64,000 nucleotides of DNA from Streptomyces caelestis (GTDB taxonomy: Bacteria; Actinomycetota; Actinomycetes; Streptomycetales; Streptomycetaceae), in NCBI RefSeq assembly GCF_014205255.1, contig NZ_JACHNE010000001.1, positions 7,564,001 through 7,628,000 on the forward strand. Reading direction: 5' to 3'. Each line of letters opens with the position of its first letter. Position 1 is the stretch's first letter. The position numbers and the translations under genes were made by a program. Under the pieces are notes generated by a model. That model had not been told where the DNA came from. It saw nothing but the letters and a program-made list of their open reading frames with translations, and made no database searches. Shown here in pieces: positions 35,292 through 44,509 of this stretch.

Positions 35292-36569
35292 TCACTTCAC
35301 CCCCTGTCGCCGGGCGATCTGCCTGGCCTGGGCGACCGCGTCCTTCCAGGCGTCCTCGGGCTTCTTGCCCTTGGCCTCGATGCTGGTCAGCTCGGTGAAG
35401 TAAGGAGCCATGACGGCGGCGTCGGCGGGCGCCTCGTAGCTGGCCGGGATGGCCTTGGCGGCCGGGCCGAAGACCTCGATGACCTTCTGCCCGCCGAAGA
35501 AGGGGTCGCCGCCCGTCATGGCCGGCATGGAGTACGCCGCCGGCGCGGCGGGGAAGATGGCGGCGTCGGCGAAGCCGCGGGCGTCGTTCTCCGGGCTGAG
35601 GATCCAGCTGATGATCTTGAAGGCCTCTTCGGGGTTCCGGCACTGCTTGGGCAGGGCCAGGTAGGAGCCGCCCTGGTTGGCCGGTCCGCCGGGCGTCGCG
35701 CAGACCCGCCACTTGCCCTTGGTGTCCGGGGCCGCCTGCTCGATGTCCAGCGCGTGCCAGGCCGCGCCGAGTTCGGTGGTCAGGCTCTTGCCGATGGCGG
35801 CGTTCCAGGTGTTGTCGTTGATCTTGGCGTCGAGGCCGAGGGTGTAGGGGCGGATCGCCGTGTTCCAGGCAGTGCGGATGTGGTCCTGGTCGCCGATGAA
35901 GCGGTTGTTCCTGTCGATGAACCGCTCGGTGCCCTGCCCGACCGCGATGGTGAACACCGAGCTGATGTTGTTGACCAGGTAGGTACCGGGCACCTTCTTC
36001 CTCAGCTCGGTGCCGAGCGCGAAGTAGTCCTCCCAGGTCCCGGCCTGGGCGGCGACCTTGTCGGGGTCGGTGGGCAGCCCGGCCTCGTCGAACAGGTCCG
36101 CGCGGTAGAAGAGCGCGGTGGGGCCGATGTCGATCGGGAAGCCGATCTGCTTGCCGTCCTCGCTCCGGGCGAGCTTGGTCTTCCAGTCCAGGTACTTGGA
36201 CGAGATCTCCTTGAAGCCCAGGTCGTTCAGGTCGAGGAAGCGGCTCGCGTTGGGCAGGAAGGACGCCATGTCCTCGCCCTTGATGCCGGTGATGTCGGGC
36301 ACGGAGCTGCCCGCCGCGAGGGTGGTGGTGAGCTTCTGCTTGAAGTCGCCGCCGATGGAGGCGGCGGTCAGCTTGACCTGGCCGCTGAAGTGCGTCTTGG
36401 CCTCGGCGACCACCTTGTCGCTGAGCGCGCCTCCCCAGTACCACAAGGTGAGGTTCTTGCCGTTCTTGCTGCCGGCCGATCCCGAGCCGTTGCCGCATGC
36501 GACGGTCAGGCCGGAGGCGGCCGCGGTGAGCGCGGCGGCCTGGAGGAAGCCTCTACGAGAAAGGTCCAC
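35292..36569 (-). CDS. ABC transporter sugar-binding lipoprotein
   Basis: A 425-residue extracellular solute-binding protein of family 1. The N-terminus has SRRGFLQAAALTAAASGLTV immediately followed by the lipobox Cys (LTVAC at about 21-25), combining a twin-arginine motif with a lipoprotein site. The mature part starts LTLWYWGGALSDKVVAEAKT and has the usual SBP hinge segments (FPIDIGPTALFYRADLFDEA, then AFKIISWILSPENDARGFAD). It captures the glycan fragment outside the membrane and delivers it to the two permeases. First gene after the kinase, 46 bp downstream. Confidence 0.93.
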   Translation of the reverse strand: MDLSRRGFLQAAALTAAASGLTVACGNGSGSAGSKNGKNLTLWYWGGALSDKVVAEAKTHFSGQVKLTAASIGGDFKQKLTTTLAAGSSVPDITGIKGEDMASFLPNASRFLDLNDLGFKEISSKYLDWKTKLARSEDGKQIGFPIDIGPTALFYRADLFDEAGLPTDPDKVAAQAGTWEDYFALGTELRKKVPGTYLVNNISSVFTIAVGQGTERFIDRNNRFIGDQDHIRTAWNTAIRPYTLGLDAKINDNTWNAAIGKSLTTELGAAWHALDIEQAAPDTKGKWRVCATPGGPANQGGSYLALPKQCRNPEEAFKIISWILSPENDARGFADAAIFPAAPAAYSMPAMTGGDPFFGGQKVIEVFGPAAKAIPASYEAPADAAVMAPYFTELTSIEAKGKKPEDAWKDAVAQARQIARRQGVK

Positions 36570-36615
36570 GGGTCACTCCTGTTGTTCCTGTTCGACGTGG
36601 CAAGGGGTGTGAGGG

Positions 36616-37719
36616 TCAGTGCCGCCGTTCGGAGGCCCGTGGGCCGACGGGCGTGTGAGGAGCCGGCGGGGTGACCGGTGCGGACCGCACGGGCGGTCCC
36701 GGGTTCGCCGGAAGGCGGTCCGCCAGGAAGCCGTAGGCCCGCTTCAGCTCCGGGTCGGTCAGGGAGCGCCACCAGCGGTCCACGCCGTACCAGCCGGGGG
36801 CGGCCAGCGCCCCGCCGTGGTGCCGGACGGACAGCCCGGCGGCGAGCACCGCGAACCGCAGCCGCTCCTTGAGCGGCCAGCCGCCGAGCGAGGCGGTGAC
36901 GAAGGCGGCGCCGAAGACGTCCCCGGCACCCGTCGCGTCCAGCACCTCGACGTCGAGGGCGGGCACCTCGGCGTACTCGCCGGTCGTCTGGTCGACGGCC
37001 ACCGCGCCGCCCCCGCCCCGGGTGACCGCCGCGACCGGCACCAGCTCGGAGAGCGTGCCGAGCGCGGCCACCGCGCTGTCGGTGCGGGTGTAGGCCATGG
37101 CCTCCGTCTCGTTCGGGAGGAAGGCGTGGCACAGGGCCAATTGGTCCAGGAGGGCCGTCGACCACTCCTGCGTGGGGTCCCAGCCGACGTCGGCGTAGAT
37201 CTGCGTGCCGTGCGCGGCGGCCTTGGCGAGCCACTCGCGCGGCTCGGCCTCGATGTGCACCAGGGCGGTACGCGCCTCGGGCGGATCGCCCATCAGCACG
37301 TCCTGTGAGTACGGCGGCTCCTGGCCGTGGGTGAGCAGGGCCCGGTCGTGGCCGTAGGCGACGGAGACGGTGACCGGGTTCGGCCAGTCGTCCGCCGTAC
37401 GGGAGAGCGAGAGGTCGACACCCTCCTGGTCGCGCAGGACCTCCCGGCAGTACTCGCCGTAGAAGTCGTCACCGAACACCGTGGCCAGGGACGTCCTGAG
37501 GCCGAAGCGGGCGGCGGCCACCGCCAGGTTGGCGATGCCGCCCGGGCCGCAGCCCATGCCCGTCGTCCAGATCTCCTCGCCCGGGGCGGGCGGCTTCCCG
37601 AGCCCGGTGAGGACGAGGTCGTAGAAGAGCAGCCCGGTCAGCAGCACATCGGGCCGGTCGTCGTCCACGGAGGCGTCCTCTCGCTCGAAGCTTCGACGGA
37701 GATCGTCAAAACTCTTCAT
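36616..37719 (-). CDS. PfkB family carbohydrate kinase
   Basis: A kinase of about 367 residues of the ribokinase/PfkB family. It has GMGCGPGGIANLAVAAARFG (sugar-site Gly-rich motif) and the C-terminal signature DATGAGDVFGAAFVTASLGG with the catalytic Asp. The ATG at 37719 begins MKSFDDLRRSFERED; an upstream start at 37782 would run into the deoR promoter region. About 30 C-terminal residues are Pro-rich and probably disordered. It phosphorylates a sugar freed inside the cell; with a GH4-type phospho-glycosidase and DeoR next door, a sugar-6-phosphate intermediate is plausible. It heads the minus-strand arm of the glycan locus. Confidence 0.9.
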   Translation of the reverse strand: MKSFDDLRRSFEREDASVDDDRPDVLLTGLLFYDLVLTGLGKPPAPGEEIWTTGMGCGPGGIANLAVAAARFGLRTSLATVFGDDFYGEYCREVLRDQEGVDLSLSRTADDWPNPVTVSVAYGHDRALLTHGQEPPYSQDVLMGDPPEARTALVHIEAEPREWLAKAAAHGTQIYADVGWDPTQEWSTALLDQLALCHAFLPNETEAMAYTRTDSAVAALGTLSELVPVAAVTRGGGGAVAVDQTTGEYAEVPALDVEVLDATGAGDVFGAAFVTASLGGWPLKERLRFAVLAAGLSVRHHGGALAAPGWYGVDRWWRSLTDPELKRAYGFLADRLPANPGPPVRSAPVTPPAPHTPVGPRASERRH

Positions 37720-37796
37720 TTCCGTGAGCGGAATCGTGCGCTGATCGCAAGGATTGGTCAATACCCGCGCAGAAATGAGCATGGCGATGATTGGAG

Positions 37797-38582
37797 ATGA
37801 CGAGTAATGTGCACCGGGTGCTGGCAGAACGACGACACCAACTCATCCTGCGGGCCCTGCGCTCGGGCGGGCCCGCAGCTGTGACCGACCTCTCCGAACA
37901 GCTCGGGGTGAGTCCCGCCACAATCAGGCGTGACCTGGTCAAACTGGAAGAAGACGGGCTGCTCACGCGCGTCCACGGCGGCGCCGTGGTCGAGGAGGGC
38001 GACCAGCCCTTCGCCGAGGTCGCCGAGGTGCGCGTGGCCGAGAAGGACGCCATAGCCGAGCGCGCGGCGGCGATGGTGAGGGACGGCCAGTCGGTGCTGC
38101 TGGACATCGGGACCACGGCCTACCGCCTGGCCCGGCAGCTGCACGGCCGGCGGCTCACCGTGATCACCAGCAACCTGGTGGTCTACGAGGAGCTCATCGA
38201 CGACGAGGGCATCGAGCTGGTCCTGCTCGGCGGCATGGTCCGCCGCGAGTACCGCTCCCTGGTCGGCTTCCTCACTGAGGACAACCTGCGCCAGCTGCAC
38301 GCCGACTGGCTCTTCCTCGGCACCAGCGGGGTGCGCCCCGGCGGGCAGGTCATGGACACGACGGTCGTGGAGGTGCCGGTCAAGCGCGCCATGATCAAGG
38401 CCGGCGAGAAGGTCGTGCTGCTCGCCGACGCGGCGAAGTTCCCGGGGCACGGGATGGCGCAGGTCTGCGGTCCCGAGGACCTGGACGTGGTGGTGACGAA
38501 CGAGCCGGTCGACACGGCGACGCGGGCCTCGTTGCAGGAGGCCCGCGTCGAAATCATCGTGACGGGAAGGGTGCAGACTTGA
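37797..38582 (+). CDS. DeoR family transcriptional regulator
   Basis: A 261-residue repressor-type regulator. The N-terminal helix-turn-helix has RHQLILRALRSGGPAAVTDL, then SEQLGVSPATIRRDL and the wing EEDGLLTRVHGGAV. The C-terminal DeoR sensor domain has DIGTTAYRLARQL, LLGGMVRREYRSLVGFL and ADAAKFPGHGMAQVC, which normally binds a phosphorylated sugar. Starts considered are TTG 37791, ATG 37797 and GTG 37809; ATG 37797 is used but its ribosome site is poorly spaced. It is divergent from the kinase and probably controls both arms. Its TGA stop coincides with the edge of the insertion-sequence-like remnant at 38583. Confidence 0.93.
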   Translation: MTSNVHRVLAERRHQLILRALRSGGPAAVTDLSEQLGVSPATIRRDLVKLEEDGLLTRVHGGAVVEEGDQPFAEVAEVRVAEKDAIAERAAAMVRDGQSVLLDIGTTAYRLARQLHGRRLTVITSNLVVYEELIDDEGIELVLLGGMVRREYRSLVGFLTEDNLRQLHADWLFLGTSGVRPGGQVMDTTVVEVPVKRAMIKAGEKVVLLADAAKFPGHGMAQVCGPEDLDVVVTNEPVDTATRASLQEARVEIIVTGRVQT

Positions 38583-38762
38583 ACCCTCCCCCAGCCGAGG
38601 CGGGGGGATTCCTGGCTCGGGCCGCCCCACCGTTCAGCGAACAGCAAGGTCTTACACCCTCAGCACCAGCCGGGTTGGAACCAGCCCGGGGTCTTGAAGC
38701 AAGTTCAAGGAGGTGGCCCGTGCTTGGTTCTCGCAACGTGCTGCACGCAGCCTGCCGAATCG
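38580..38762 (-). mobile_element. Probable insertion-sequence remnant (TnpB/IS605-type right-end-like)
   Basis: About 180 bp with no intact gene. On the minus strand an open frame reads GVRPCCSLNGGAARARNPPA followed by SAGGGFK, which I associate with degenerate TnpB/OrfB tails; this is recollection, not a search result. Three stem-loops are visible: CCCCC/GGGGG (38587-38611), CCGGGTTGG-AA-CCAGCCCGG (about 38671-38690) and CTTGAA-gcaag-TTCAAG (about 38694-38710). This is the kind of folded 3' region found at right ends of such elements. It begins exactly at the deoR stop (TTGAACCC) and ends before the GH4 ribosome site. No zinc-finger or RuvC part remains. Confidence 0.42.
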
Positions 38763-38772
38763 GAGGAACTCG

Positions 38773-40110
38773 GTGAAGCTGACGATTCTGGGCGGCGGAG
38801 GATTCCGCGTACCGCTGGTGTACGGGGCGCTCCTCCAGGACCACGCCGAGGGCCGGGTGACGCACGTCGTCCTGCACGATCTGGATCCCGCGAGACTGTC
38901 CGCGGTGACGCGCGTCCTCGCCGAGCAGGCGGCCGGCGTCCCCGACGCGCCCGAGGTGACCGCCACCACCGATCTGGACGAGGCCCTGCGCGGCGCCGAC
39001 TTCGTGTTCTCCGCGATCCGCGTCGGCGGCCTGGAGGGCCGCGCGAACGACGAGCGCGTGGCCCTGGCCGAGGGCGTCCTCGGCCAGGAGACGGTCGGCG
39101 CGGGCGGCATCGCCTACGGGCTGCGCACCGTCCCGGTCGCCGTCGACATCGCCCGGCGGGTCGCCCGCCTGGCGCCGGACGCCTGGGTCATCAACTTCAC
39201 CAACCCCGCCGGTCTGGTCACCGAGGCCATGTCCCGCCACCTCGGCGACCGCGTCATCGGCATCTGCGACTCCCCGGTCGGCCTCGGCCGCCGCATCGCC
39301 CGGGTGCTCGGCGCGAACCCCAAGGAGGCCTGGATCGACTACGTCGGCCTCAACCACCTCGGCTGGGTGCGCGGCCTGCGGGTCGCCGGCCGCGACGAGC
39401 TCCCGCGCCTGCTCGCCGACCCCGACCTGCTCGGCTCCTTCGAGGAGGGCAAGCTCTTCGGCGTCGACTGGCTCCGGTCCCTGGGCGCGATCCCCAACGA
39501 ATACCTGCACTACTACTACTTCAACCGGGAAGCCGTACGCGCCTACCAGCAGGCCGAGAAGACCCGCGGCGCCTTCCTGCACGACCAGCAGGCCCGCTTC
39601 TACGCCGAGATGCGCAACCCCGACGCCCCCGCGTGGAAGGTCTGGGACCGGACCCGCGCCGAGCGCGAGGCCACCTACATGGCCGAGAACCGCGAGACCG
39701 CCGGCGCCGGCGAACGCGACGAGGACGACCTGTCCGGCGGCTACGAGAAGGTGGCCCTCGCGCTGATGCGGGCGATCGCCCGGGACGAGCGCACGACCCT
39801 GATCCTCAACGTCCGCAACCAGCGCACCCTGTCGGTCCTGGACACGGACGCCGTCATCGAGGTCCCCTGCCTCGTCGACGCCAACGGCGCCCACCCCGTC
39901 ACCGTCGACCCGCTGCCCGACCACGCCACCGGTCTGGTCTGCGCGGTCAAGGCGGTCGAGCGCGAGGTGCTGGCCGCGGCCGACTCGGGCTCCCGCGCGA
40001 GTGCCGTGAAGGCCTTCGCGCTGCACCCGCTCGTCGACTCCGTCAATGTGGCCCGCAGGCTGGTCGAGGGCTACACCGAGGTCCACCCCGGGCTGGCGTA
40101 CCTTAGGTGA
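38773..40110 (+). CDS. GH4 family NAD-dependent glycosidase (6-phospho-beta-glucosidase-like)
   Basis: A 445-residue enzyme of glycoside hydrolase family 4, which cleaves glycosides by an NAD/Mn-dependent redox mechanism. The GTG at 38773 has GGAGGA 6 bp upstream; starting earlier would read into the repeat remnant. Signatures: Rossmann LTILGGGGFRVPLVYG, VINFTNPAGLVTEAM, the metal-site Cys in GICDSPVGLG, and GLNHLGWVRG with the His ligand. The sequence pattern is closest to 6-phospho-beta-glucosidases, which needs a phosphorylated substrate, yet no PTS genes are present; the PfkB kinase in the locus might supply one. First of three glycosidase genes in the plus arm. Confidence 0.92.
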   Translation: MKLTILGGGGFRVPLVYGALLQDHAEGRVTHVVLHDLDPARLSAVTRVLAEQAAGVPDAPEVTATTDLDEALRGADFVFSAIRVGGLEGRANDERVALAEGVLGQETVGAGGIAYGLRTVPVAVDIARRVARLAPDAWVINFTNPAGLVTEAMSRHLGDRVIGICDSPVGLGRRIARVLGANPKEAWIDYVGLNHLGWVRGLRVAGRDELPRLLADPDLLGSFEEGKLFGVDWLRSLGAIPNEYLHYYYFNREAVRAYQQAEKTRGAFLHDQQARFYAEMRNPDAPAWKVWDRTRAEREATYMAENRETAGAGERDEDDLSGGYEKVALALMRAIARDERTTLILNVRNQRTLSVLDTDAVIEVPCLVDANGAHPVTVDPLPDHATGLVCAVKAVEREVLAAADSGSRASAVKAFALHPLVDSVNVARRLVEGYTEVHPGLAYLR

Positions 40111-40119
40111 ACGCCGCTC

Positions 40120-40133
40120 GGTAAGCGCTTTCC
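40120..40133. promoter_or_regulatory. GC-centred palindromic operator-like site before the alpha-mannosidase gene
   Basis: GGTAAGCGCTTTCC is palindromic apart from one base pair and shares the AAGCGCTT core with sites at 63823 (GGAAGCGCTTCC) and, more loosely, 11832. It lies in the 71 bp gap between the GH4 and GH38 genes, 49 bp before the GH38 start. A LacI-family sugar regulator is the usual binder of this type; binding here is inferred. Confidence 0.55.
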
Positions 40134-40181
40134 CCCACCGCTTCCCGCCTGCTCGCTCTTCCCGCTTCCTGGAGACATCTC

Positions 40182-43100
40182 ATGCACGACGAAAGCCGCC
40201 GCATCGAGGAGCGCGTGCAGCGCCTTCACGACCAGCGCATCAAATCGGCGATCTACGCGGCCACCGTCCCCTTCGAGGTAGAGGCCTGGCAGGCTCCCGG
40301 GGAGCCGGTCCCGTTCGAGGAGGCCGCCGCCGCCTCGTACGCGCCCTTCGCGATGGGCACCCCCTGGGGGCCGCCCTGGGGAACCACCTGGTTCCGCATG
40401 CGCGGACAGGTGCCCGAGGCGTGGGCGGGCCGCCGCGTCGAGGCCGTGATCGACCTCGGATTCGTGGGCGACTGGCCCGGCAACCAGGCCGAGGCCCTCG
40501 TCCACCTCACGGACGGCACCCCGCTGAAGGCCGTCAACCCGCTCAACCAGTACGTGGCGATCGCCAACCCGGCGACGGGCGGCGAGACGGTGGAGTACCT
40601 GGTCGAGGCCGCCTCCAACCCGGACATCCTCGCCGACAACTTCTCGAAGACCACCCCGCTCGGCGACATCCTCACCGCCGGGGACAAGCCGCTCTACACC
40701 TTCCGCGCCGCCGACATCGCCGTCCTCGACGAGGAGGTCTGGCACCTCGACCTCGACGTCCAGGTGCTGCGCGAGCTGATGCTGGAGCTCGGTGAGCACG
40801 ACCCGCGCCGGCACGAGATCGCGCACGCGCTCGACCGGGCGATGGACCTGCTCGACCTGGACGACGTCTCCGGCTCCGCGCCCGCCGTCCGCGAAGCGCT
40901 GAAGCCGGTGCTGTCCAAGCCCGCGCACGCCAGCGCGCACACCGTCTCCGGCGTCGGCCACGCCCACATCGACTCGGCCTGGCTCTGGCCGATCCGCGAG
41001 ACCAAGCGCAAGACGTCCCGCACGTTCTCCAACGTCACGTCCCTGGCCGACGAGTACGACGACTTCATCTTCGCCTGCTCCCAGGCCCAGCAGTACGAAT
41101 GGGTGCGCGACAACTACCCCAAGGTGTGGGCCCGCATCCAGGAGTCGGTCAAGAAGGGCCAGTGGGCGCCGGTCGGCGGCATGTGGGTCGAGTCCGACGG
41201 CAACCTGCCCGGTGGCGAGGCCGTCGCCCGCCAGTTCATCCACGGCAAGCGGTTCTTCATCGAGCACTTCGGCATCGAGACCAAGGGTGTGTGGCTGCCG
41301 GACTCCTTCGGCTACAACGCGGCCTACCCGCAGATCGCCAAGCTCGCCGGCAACGAGTGGTTCCTCACCCAGAAGATCTCCTGGAACCAGACCAACAGGT
41401 TCCCCCACCACACCTTCTGGTGGGAGGGCATCGACGGCACCCGGATCTTCACCCACTTCCCGCCGGTCGACACCTACAACGCCCGCTTCAGCGGCGAGGA
41501 GATGTCCCGCGCGGTCCGCAACTACCAGGAGAAGGGCGGCGCCAGCCGCTCCCTGGCGCCCTTCGGCTGGGGCGACGGCGGTGGCGGCCCCACCCGCGAG
41601 ATCATGGAGCGCGCCCGCCGGCTGGCGGACCTGGAGGGCTCCGCGAAGGTCGTCGTCGAACACCCCGACGCGTTCTTCGCCAAGGCCCGCGAGGAGTACC
41701 CGGACGCGCCCGTCTGGGTCGGCGAGCTCTACCTGGAGCTGCACCGCGCCACCTACACCTCCCAGGCCCGCACCAAGCAGGGCAACCGCCGCTCCGAGCA
41801 CCTCCTGCGCGAGGCGGAGCTGTGGGCGACCACGGCCGCGCTGCACGCGCCGGGCTACACGTACCCGCACGAGCAGCTGGACCGGCTCTGGAAGACGGTG
41901 CTGCTGCACCAGTTCCACGACATCCTGCCCGGCTCGTCCATCGCCTGGGTGCACCGCGAGGCCGAGGCCGAGTACGCCCGCGTGGCCCGTGAGCTCCAGG
42001 CGCTGACGGCCGAGGCGGTGGCCGCGCTCGGCGACGGCGGGACGCGCGTCTTCAACACCAGCCCCTACGACCGCGCCGAGGTGGTCCGCACCGCCGACGG
42101 CGCACCGGTGTACGTGGAGGTGCCCGCGAGCGGTTCCGCGCCCCTCACCGCCGCCGAGCCCCCGCAGCCGGTGACGGTGAGCGGCCGGGTGCTCGACAAC
42201 GGGCTGGTCCGGGTGGAGGTGGCCGAGGACGGCACCCTGTCGTCGGTCCGTGATCTGCGCGCGAACCGCGAGGTCCTGGCCGACCAGGGCAATCTGCTCC
42301 GCCTGCACACCGACCTGCCCAACTACTGGGACGCCTGGGACATCGACAAGCACTACAAGAACCGCTACACGGACCTCCTCGACGCCTCGTCCGTTGCGGT
42401 CGTCGAGCAGGACCCGCTGGTCGGCGCCATCCGCGTCGAGCGGTCCTTCGGCAAGGGCTCGACGATCACGCAGACGATCACCGTCCGCGCCGGCAGCCCC
42501 CGGATCGACATCGAGACGGACATCGACTGGCACGAGACCGAGAAGATCCTCAAGGCGGCCTTCCCGGTCGACATCCGCGCCCCGCACTCCTCCGCCGAGA
42601 TCCAGTTCGGGCACATCCAGCGGCCCACGCACACCAACACCAGCTGGGAGGCGGCCCGCTTCGAGGTCTCCGGCCACCGCTGGGTGCACATCGGCGAACC
42701 CGGCTACGGCGTCGCGATCATCAACGACTCGACCTACGGTCACGACGTCTCCCGCACGGTGCGCGAGGACGGCGGCACCACGACCACCGTCCGCCTCAGC
42801 CTGGTCCGCGCCCCGCGCATCCCGGACCCCGAGGCCGACCAGGGGCGCCACCGCTTCACCTACGCGCTGCTGCCCGGCGCGACGATCGGGGACGCCGTCG
42901 CCGAGGGCTACGCCCTCAACCTCCCGCTCCGGGTGGCCGACGCGGCCGGCGCCCCCGCACCGGTCGTCTCCGCCGAGGGCGAGGGCGTGACCGTGGAGGC
43001 GGTCAAGCTCGCCGACGACGCCTCCGGCGACGTCGTCGTACGGCTCTACGAGTCCCGGGGCGGCCGGGCCCAGGGCGTTTTGCGCACCGGCTTCCCGCTC

Positions 43101-43226
43101 GCCGGCGCGCAGATCACCGACCTGCTGGAGCGCCCCCTGGAGGAGGCACGCGTGGACGGCGACGGTGGTGTCCCCGTCGCACTGCGCCCCTTCCAGATCC
43201 TGACACTGCGCCTGCGCAGGGGCTGA
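40182..43226 (+). CDS. GH38 alpha-mannosidase
   Basis: A 1014-residue retaining alpha-mannosidase. It has the zinc-site motif VGHAHIDSAWLWPIRETKRK near 263-282, the nucleophile segment WLPDSFGYNAAYPQIAKLAG (Asp), FGWGDGGGGPTREIMERARR, and the barrel-closing HQFHDILPGSSIAWVH. C-terminal beta domains start about residue 640. No signal peptide, so it acts on imported oligosaccharides; the class removes alpha-linked mannose from N-glycan fragments. ATG 40182 has GGAGA 7 bp upstream. It is followed by the fucosidase gene after 3 bp. Full length for the family. Confidence 0.95.
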   Translation: MHDESRRIEERVQRLHDQRIKSAIYAATVPFEVEAWQAPGEPVPFEEAAAASYAPFAMGTPWGPPWGTTWFRMRGQVPEAWAGRRVEAVIDLGFVGDWPGNQAEALVHLTDGTPLKAVNPLNQYVAIANPATGGETVEYLVEAASNPDILADNFSKTTPLGDILTAGDKPLYTFRAADIAVLDEEVWHLDLDVQVLRELMLELGEHDPRRHEIAHALDRAMDLLDLDDVSGSAPAVREALKPVLSKPAHASAHTVSGVGHAHIDSAWLWPIRETKRKTSRTFSNVTSLADEYDDFIFACSQAQQYEWVRDNYPKVWARIQESVKKGQWAPVGGMWVESDGNLPGGEAVARQFIHGKRFFIEHFGIETKGVWLPDSFGYNAAYPQIAKLAGNEWFLTQKISWNQTNRFPHHTFWWEGIDGTRIFTHFPPVDTYNARFSGEEMSRAVRNYQEKGGASRSLAPFGWGDGGGGPTREIMERARRLADLEGSAKVVVEHPDAFFAKAREEYPDAPVWVGELYLELHRATYTSQARTKQGNRRSEHLLREAELWATTAALHAPGYTYPHEQLDRLWKTVLLHQFHDILPGSSIAWVHREAEAEYARVARELQALTAEAVAALGDGGTRVFNTSPYDRAEVVRTADGAPVYVEVPASGSAPLTAAEPPQPVTVSGRVLDNGLVRVEVAEDGTLSSVRDLRANREVLADQGNLLRLHTDLPNYWDAWDIDKHYKNRYTDLLDASSVAVVEQDPLVGAIRVERSFGKGSTITQTITVRAGSPRIDIETDIDWHETEKILKAAFPVDIRAPHSSAEIQFGHIQRPTHTNTSWEAARFEVSGHRWVHIGEPGYGVAIINDSTYGHDVSRTVREDGGTTTTVRLSLVRAPRIPDPEADQGRHRFTYALLPGATIGDAVAEGYALNLPLRVADAAGAPAPVVSAEGEGVTVEAVKLADDASGDVVVRLYESRGGRAQGVLRTGFPLAGAQITDLLERPLEEARVDGDGGVPVALRPFQILTLRLRRG

Positions 43227-43229
43227 CCC

Positions 43230-44480
43230 ATGGCCATGCGACCCTGGTTCACCGACGCCAAGCTGGGGATCTTCATCCACTGGGGCGTCTACGCCGTCGA
43301 CGGCGTCCAGGAGTCCTGGTCGTTCTACGACGACATCGTCCCCTACGACCAGTACATGTCCCAGCTCGACCGCTTCACGGCCTCCCGCTACGACCCGCGC
43401 GACTGGGCGAAGCTCTTCGCACGGGCCGGTGCGAGGTACGCCGTGCTGACCAGCCGCCACCACGACGGCGTCGCCCTGTGGGACACGGCCTACGGCGACC
43501 TGAACGTGGGCCGCGACCTGATCGCCGGCTATGCCGACGCCCTGCGCGAGCAGGGCCTCAAGGTCGGGCTCTACTACTCGCACTCGGACTGGAGCCACCC
43601 CGACTACGCCTCCACCCGCAAGCCGGGCCGCCCGCCGGAGCTGGAGGACAACCGCTACTCGGAGGTCGCCGCCGAGGCCGAGGACCTGGCGGCCTGGGAG
43701 AGGTTCCTCGCCTACCGGGACGGTCAGCTCCGCGAACTGACCGCCCGCTACCAGCCGGACCTGCTGTGGTTCGACGGCGAGTGGGACCGCAGCGAGGAGC
43801 AGTGGCGCATCCCGGAACTGGCAGCCCTCATCCGCTCCGAGGTACCGGACGTCGTCTTCAACGCCCGCATGCTCAGCGAGGGCGACTACGCGACGCCGGA
43901 ACAGGGCGCCCCGGTCGTCCCGCCCGAGGGCCCCTGGGAGCTGTGCCTGACGGTCAACGACTCCTGGGGTCACCAGCACCACGACCACAACCACAAGTCG
44001 GTCGACCAGCTGATCCGCTACTTCACCGAGACCATCGGCGGCGGAGGCAACCTGCTGCTCGGCGTCGGCCCGCGGGAGGACGGCACGATCCCGGCCGAGC
44101 AGGCGGAGCGGCTGGAAGGGCTCGGCGACTGGATCGCCAAGCACGCGGACGCGGTGTACGGCACCGGACGAGGGCTGCCGCCGGGCCACCACTACGGCCC
44201 GAGCACCCTCTCCAAGGACCGCCGCACCCTCTATCTGGTCCTCTTCGACGCCCCACGCGCCGAGATCAACGTGCGCGGCCTCCTCGGACAGGTCCGCGGG
44301 GTCTCGGTGCTCGGCAGCGGCACGGAACTGGCCCACCGCGTCACCGGCGGCCTCCACGAGACACCGGGCGTCCTGTGGATCGAGCCTCCCGCCGCGCCGG
44401 ACCTCGACCCGCACGCCACGGTGCTGGCCGTCGAACTGGAAGCGGAACTGGAGCTGTACCGCGGAGCCGGCCGGTTCTGA
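43230..44480 (+). CDS. GH29 alpha-L-fucosidase
   Basis: A 416-residue alpha-L-fucosidase. It starts directly with the catalytic domain: WFTDAKLGIFIHWGVYAVDG, then TSRHHDGVALWD, GLYYSHSDWSHPDYA, and the nucleophile Asp in DLLWFDGEWDR. GGGGNLLLGVGPREDGTIPA and a short C-terminal beta-sandwich close the protein. No signal peptide. It would remove fucose from N-glycan core or arm positions, complementing the alpha-mannosidase encoded 3 bp upstream and the beta-galactosidase in the other arm. A strong hairpin terminator follows. Confidence 0.94.
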   Translation: MAMRPWFTDAKLGIFIHWGVYAVDGVQESWSFYDDIVPYDQYMSQLDRFTASRYDPRDWAKLFARAGARYAVLTSRHHDGVALWDTAYGDLNVGRDLIAGYADALREQGLKVGLYYSHSDWSHPDYASTRKPGRPPELEDNRYSEVAAEAEDLAAWERFLAYRDGQLRELTARYQPDLLWFDGEWDRSEEQWRIPELAALIRSEVPDVVFNARMLSEGDYATPEQGAPVVPPEGPWELCLTVNDSWGHQHHDHNHKSVDQLIRYFTETIGGGGNLLLGVGPREDGTIPAEQAERLEGLGDWIAKHADAVYGTGRGLPPGHHYGPSTLSKDRRTLYLVLFDAPRAEINVRGLLGQVRGVSVLGSGTELAHRVTGGLHETPGVLWIEPPAAPDLDPHATVLAVELEAELELYRGAGRF

Positions 44481-44509
44481 CGAAAGTTTAAGAAACGAGT
44501 AAAAGGCCT

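Noticed and set aside
38652..39110. A 152-codon minus-strand gene overlapping the GH4 start
   Set aside because: Its upstream part is antisense to GH4 and low complexity; only the portion inside the 38580-38762 spacer is of interest, as a possible mobile-element remnant.
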